In this document: one piece after another, positions 62,036 to 64,000 of the stretch
How positions within the stretch are numbered: the stretch's first letter is position 1
Layout: every line of letters begins with the position of its first letter
Source: Luscinia megarhynchos
Lineage: Eukaryota > Chordata > Aves > Passeriformes > Turdidae
Direction: 5' to 3'
DNA: 64,000 bases
NCBI GenBank assembly: GCA_034336665.1
Contig: CM067570.1
Coordinates: 16,227,502-16,291,501 of the forward strand
The notes under the pieces: model-generated
Database searches by the model: none
What the model saw: only the letters and a program-made list of their open reading frames with translations
What the model was told of the DNA's origin: nothing
Made by a program: the position numbers and the translations under genes

Positions 62036-63672
62036 AGTTAACCCTCAAAAAACCAAAACATCTTTTTCCAAAGATAAGTTGTGAACACACAGAGTCCAAC
62101 AAGACTCTGTCAACATAGAAGTCAAGCTACAATATCTCCCTAAATTTTGTCTGGTTTGTAGCACTCAGAAGAGCAGTATAAGGGCTGTTTACATCCATGA
62201 TTATCCTTTAGGGGTGGATAACCAGGAGCACTCTGAGTCCAAGAGTGCTGGAGAGATTTGCAAGAAGAAATAAGAGTATGTTGTGCAAGAGGAAAATCCT
62301 AGAATGTTTTAAAGAAGTAATCCTAAGGAACAGTAGTTTTTTCTGGTAATTATATGCTGACATACCATGAGATGCTGCAAGGCATTTAGGGCAAATTTCT
62401 CATGTGAAGAAAAAGTTTCTTTTTGTGCTTAAAACCTGAATGATTGCAGGTTTGCTACCAAATACCAATATGCATGACCTTAATTTGTAGTAAGACTGAC
62501 TTATGCAAGTGAGGTCCACCCAAGAAAGCATAGAAGATTGAGCATCTAATATCTAGGACTGGTGTGTCCTTTTAAGTATGCTATTGAACAAAGTACACTT
62601 CGAAGGAGATAAGAAAAGTAGCTGTTTTAGATACAGTTTGTTCCAGGGGCAGAAATACTCGGTGGGTTTCAAAAAATATACAAAGCAAACATTTGTGTTG
62701 CACGAGGACTTCAGTCTTGTTCCCTTTTCACTTCTGCAACCATTTGCTCTGGAAAGTTTCTCCTGCATGTAAATAAAGATTATGGGATTTGGTTTTCTTA
62801 TGCACACGGATTAAAATTCTACAGACTCTACAGGTGTTGACACGGACCTGTTAAAGAATGCTGGCTTTATTATTTTTCCTTTTCTTAACTGAAATATCTT
62901 CACTTTCCATTGCCTCACACATGCTTTTAAAAAATAATCATTACAATTATTTGTACATGCAACAAGTGAGATTCTTAAGTACCACAAAGGGCTTAGAATC
63001 TTTTTGGTCACTACCCTTATGAATTGGATGTGAAATTTGTAGGTAAGATAATCATTAGCAAAATCGGAACTGGAAGAGGTCAAATCTGACTACTACATTT
63101 TGAAAAGTCAAAGGCTTAAAGCTCTCCAGGCATTTGAGAATACCTGGCTGCTCATGCTAAGTTAAACTGCACTACCACATTTGTCAGTACTGTGTGCCAT
63201 GAAAACATGGTCTCACATCAAGGCAGAGAATGCTACAGGGAACTAAATCAGAAACTTCAGCATTCTCAAACCATCTCAAAATGCAGGTTTCTGTGCTCTC
63301 TCAGGTTCCTGCTGGTCAGATATAAAAGGTGATTGATCAGCTTCACTCAATCAGAACTTGTTAGCACTAGTTCAGCAGACCTAAGTTACTTTAGCTCTCC
63401 AAGTTCACCAGTTTAGCTTGAAAAAATGTCTGGGTTCATGGTTTAAGTGTGTGAGACTAAACAGTCCAACATTAACTAGTCAGACTGAGCGTTTTAAAAT
63501 ATGTTTTAAGTGATGCATTTTAGAAGTGCCTGCATAGCAAAGGTCAGGTAGGTACAAAAATCTGTTCAGAAGACACAGAAGCCCTTTACCTCCCATTTAA
63601 ATATTTCTCAAAATCAAACAGAGTTTGAACACTTCTAAAACCAAAATATAGTCAATTTTGTCTATTTAGTGA

Positions 63673-63731
63673 CTGCTGAGTTCAGTAGAGTAGTAATCTT
63701 TCAGTAGACAGATTACTACTATCTTCAGCAG
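63673..63731. repeat. Long hairpin, two stems of 7 and 11 bp
   Basis: CTGCTGA (63673-63679) pairs with TCAGCAG (63725-63731), and inside it AGTAGTAATCT (63689-63699) pairs perfectly with AGATTACTACT (63710-63720) around a 10-base loop. The internal loop is uneven (9 against 4 bases). TTCAGTAG occurs twice, in the 5' internal loop and in the terminal loop. Overall size is near that of a microRNA precursor, but the uneven loop is atypical and no known family is recognised. Confidence 0.9.
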
Positions 63732-64000
63732 AATGTTTTTCTGGCTTATTGTACACTTCACTCAGAGATTTTAAGAGAAAACTCATGAAACTTTTTTAAA
63801 TTTGCAAGACAAATGATGTGTATATCTTAATTCAGGAACAATCTAGAAATGGATTATAAAAGACTGAAATAGCTGCTCTCTTGAATCAGCTCAGTGAGGA
63901 GCCATGTATTTCTTTTAACTACATTAGTGTAAAGCTGAATTTTCATCCACTTAAGCTTACGTGGTCTGTCCTTCAGAAAGTTATTCTCTTTGGCTTTTCT

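Larger units (their letters stand above)
59261..64000. other. Non-coding sequence, no gene seen
   Basis: AT-rich DNA with an A/G-rich piece at about 61728-61825, an 8-bp hairpin ACAGAGTC/GACTCTGT (62089-62110), a TATAAAAG word at 63321-63328 followed by a 7-bp fold-back, and the two hairpins listed separately. All open frames are under 91 codons without recognisable products. Confidence 0.65.

Noticed and set aside
63321..63350. TATAAAAG with an initiator-like TCACTC about 25 bases downstream
   Set aside because: TATAAAAG words recur by chance in this AT-rich window (also near 9318 and 63855), and no transcript or CpG context supports a promoter.

Overview
The window looks like nuclear DNA from a vertebrate, most likely an amniote. 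It is AT-rich (roughly 35-38 % GC by eye), CpG is strongly depleted throughout, poly(A)/poly(T) runs and short microsatellites are scattered through it, and there is no operon-like gene packing. I see no primate Alu, rodent B1 or intact L1. The sparse interspersed repeats and compact simple repeats fit a bird (or another sauropsid) better than a mammal, but nothing here proves the species, and I could not recognise a canonical CR1 3' end.

No protein-coding gene can be supported. Open frames on both strands are short (at most about 130 codons), evenly distributed, and carry no recognisable domains, signal peptides or codon bias. The longest (minus strand, 5585-5980) lies in a GC-richer patch where stop codons are rarer by composition. 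No tRNA, rRNA, snRNA, CRISPR, LTR or intact transposon was recognised. The best reading is an intergenic gene desert or the inside of a very long intron.

Layout: 1-5540 is AT-rich unique sequence with a TATC/TA microsatellite (1361-1401), a 13-bp tandem repeat containing TTTGCAAAT (694-731) and a nearly perfect 38-bp tandem duplication (3741-3816). 5545-5990 is a GC-richer patch followed by a long purine-rich stretch to about 6680. 6681-17520 is unique sequence with several inverted repeats (9500-9543, 12493-12530) and a compound direct/inverted repeat at 11218-11335. 17536-17575 holds a tight CpG cluster. 22006-23170 has a second GC patch and a second purine-rich stretch. 28528-28560 is a 33-base poly(A). 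38169-38205 is a 17-bp-arm hairpin. 44580-44650 holds an octamer and a palindromic POU dimer site (MORE). 48060-48500 is a GC-richer patch ending in a splice-like signal. 54158-54229 is a pyrimidine-only tract. 62005-62035 and 63673-63731 are strong hairpins.

No genes can be seen working together. The items most worth checking are the POU-site cluster at 44.6 kb, the fold-back sequences at 9.5, 12.5, 38.2, 62.0 and 63.7 kb as possible structured RNAs, the compound repeat at 11.2 kb, and three exon-like segments bounded by good splice signals. I found no convincing previously undescribed system.
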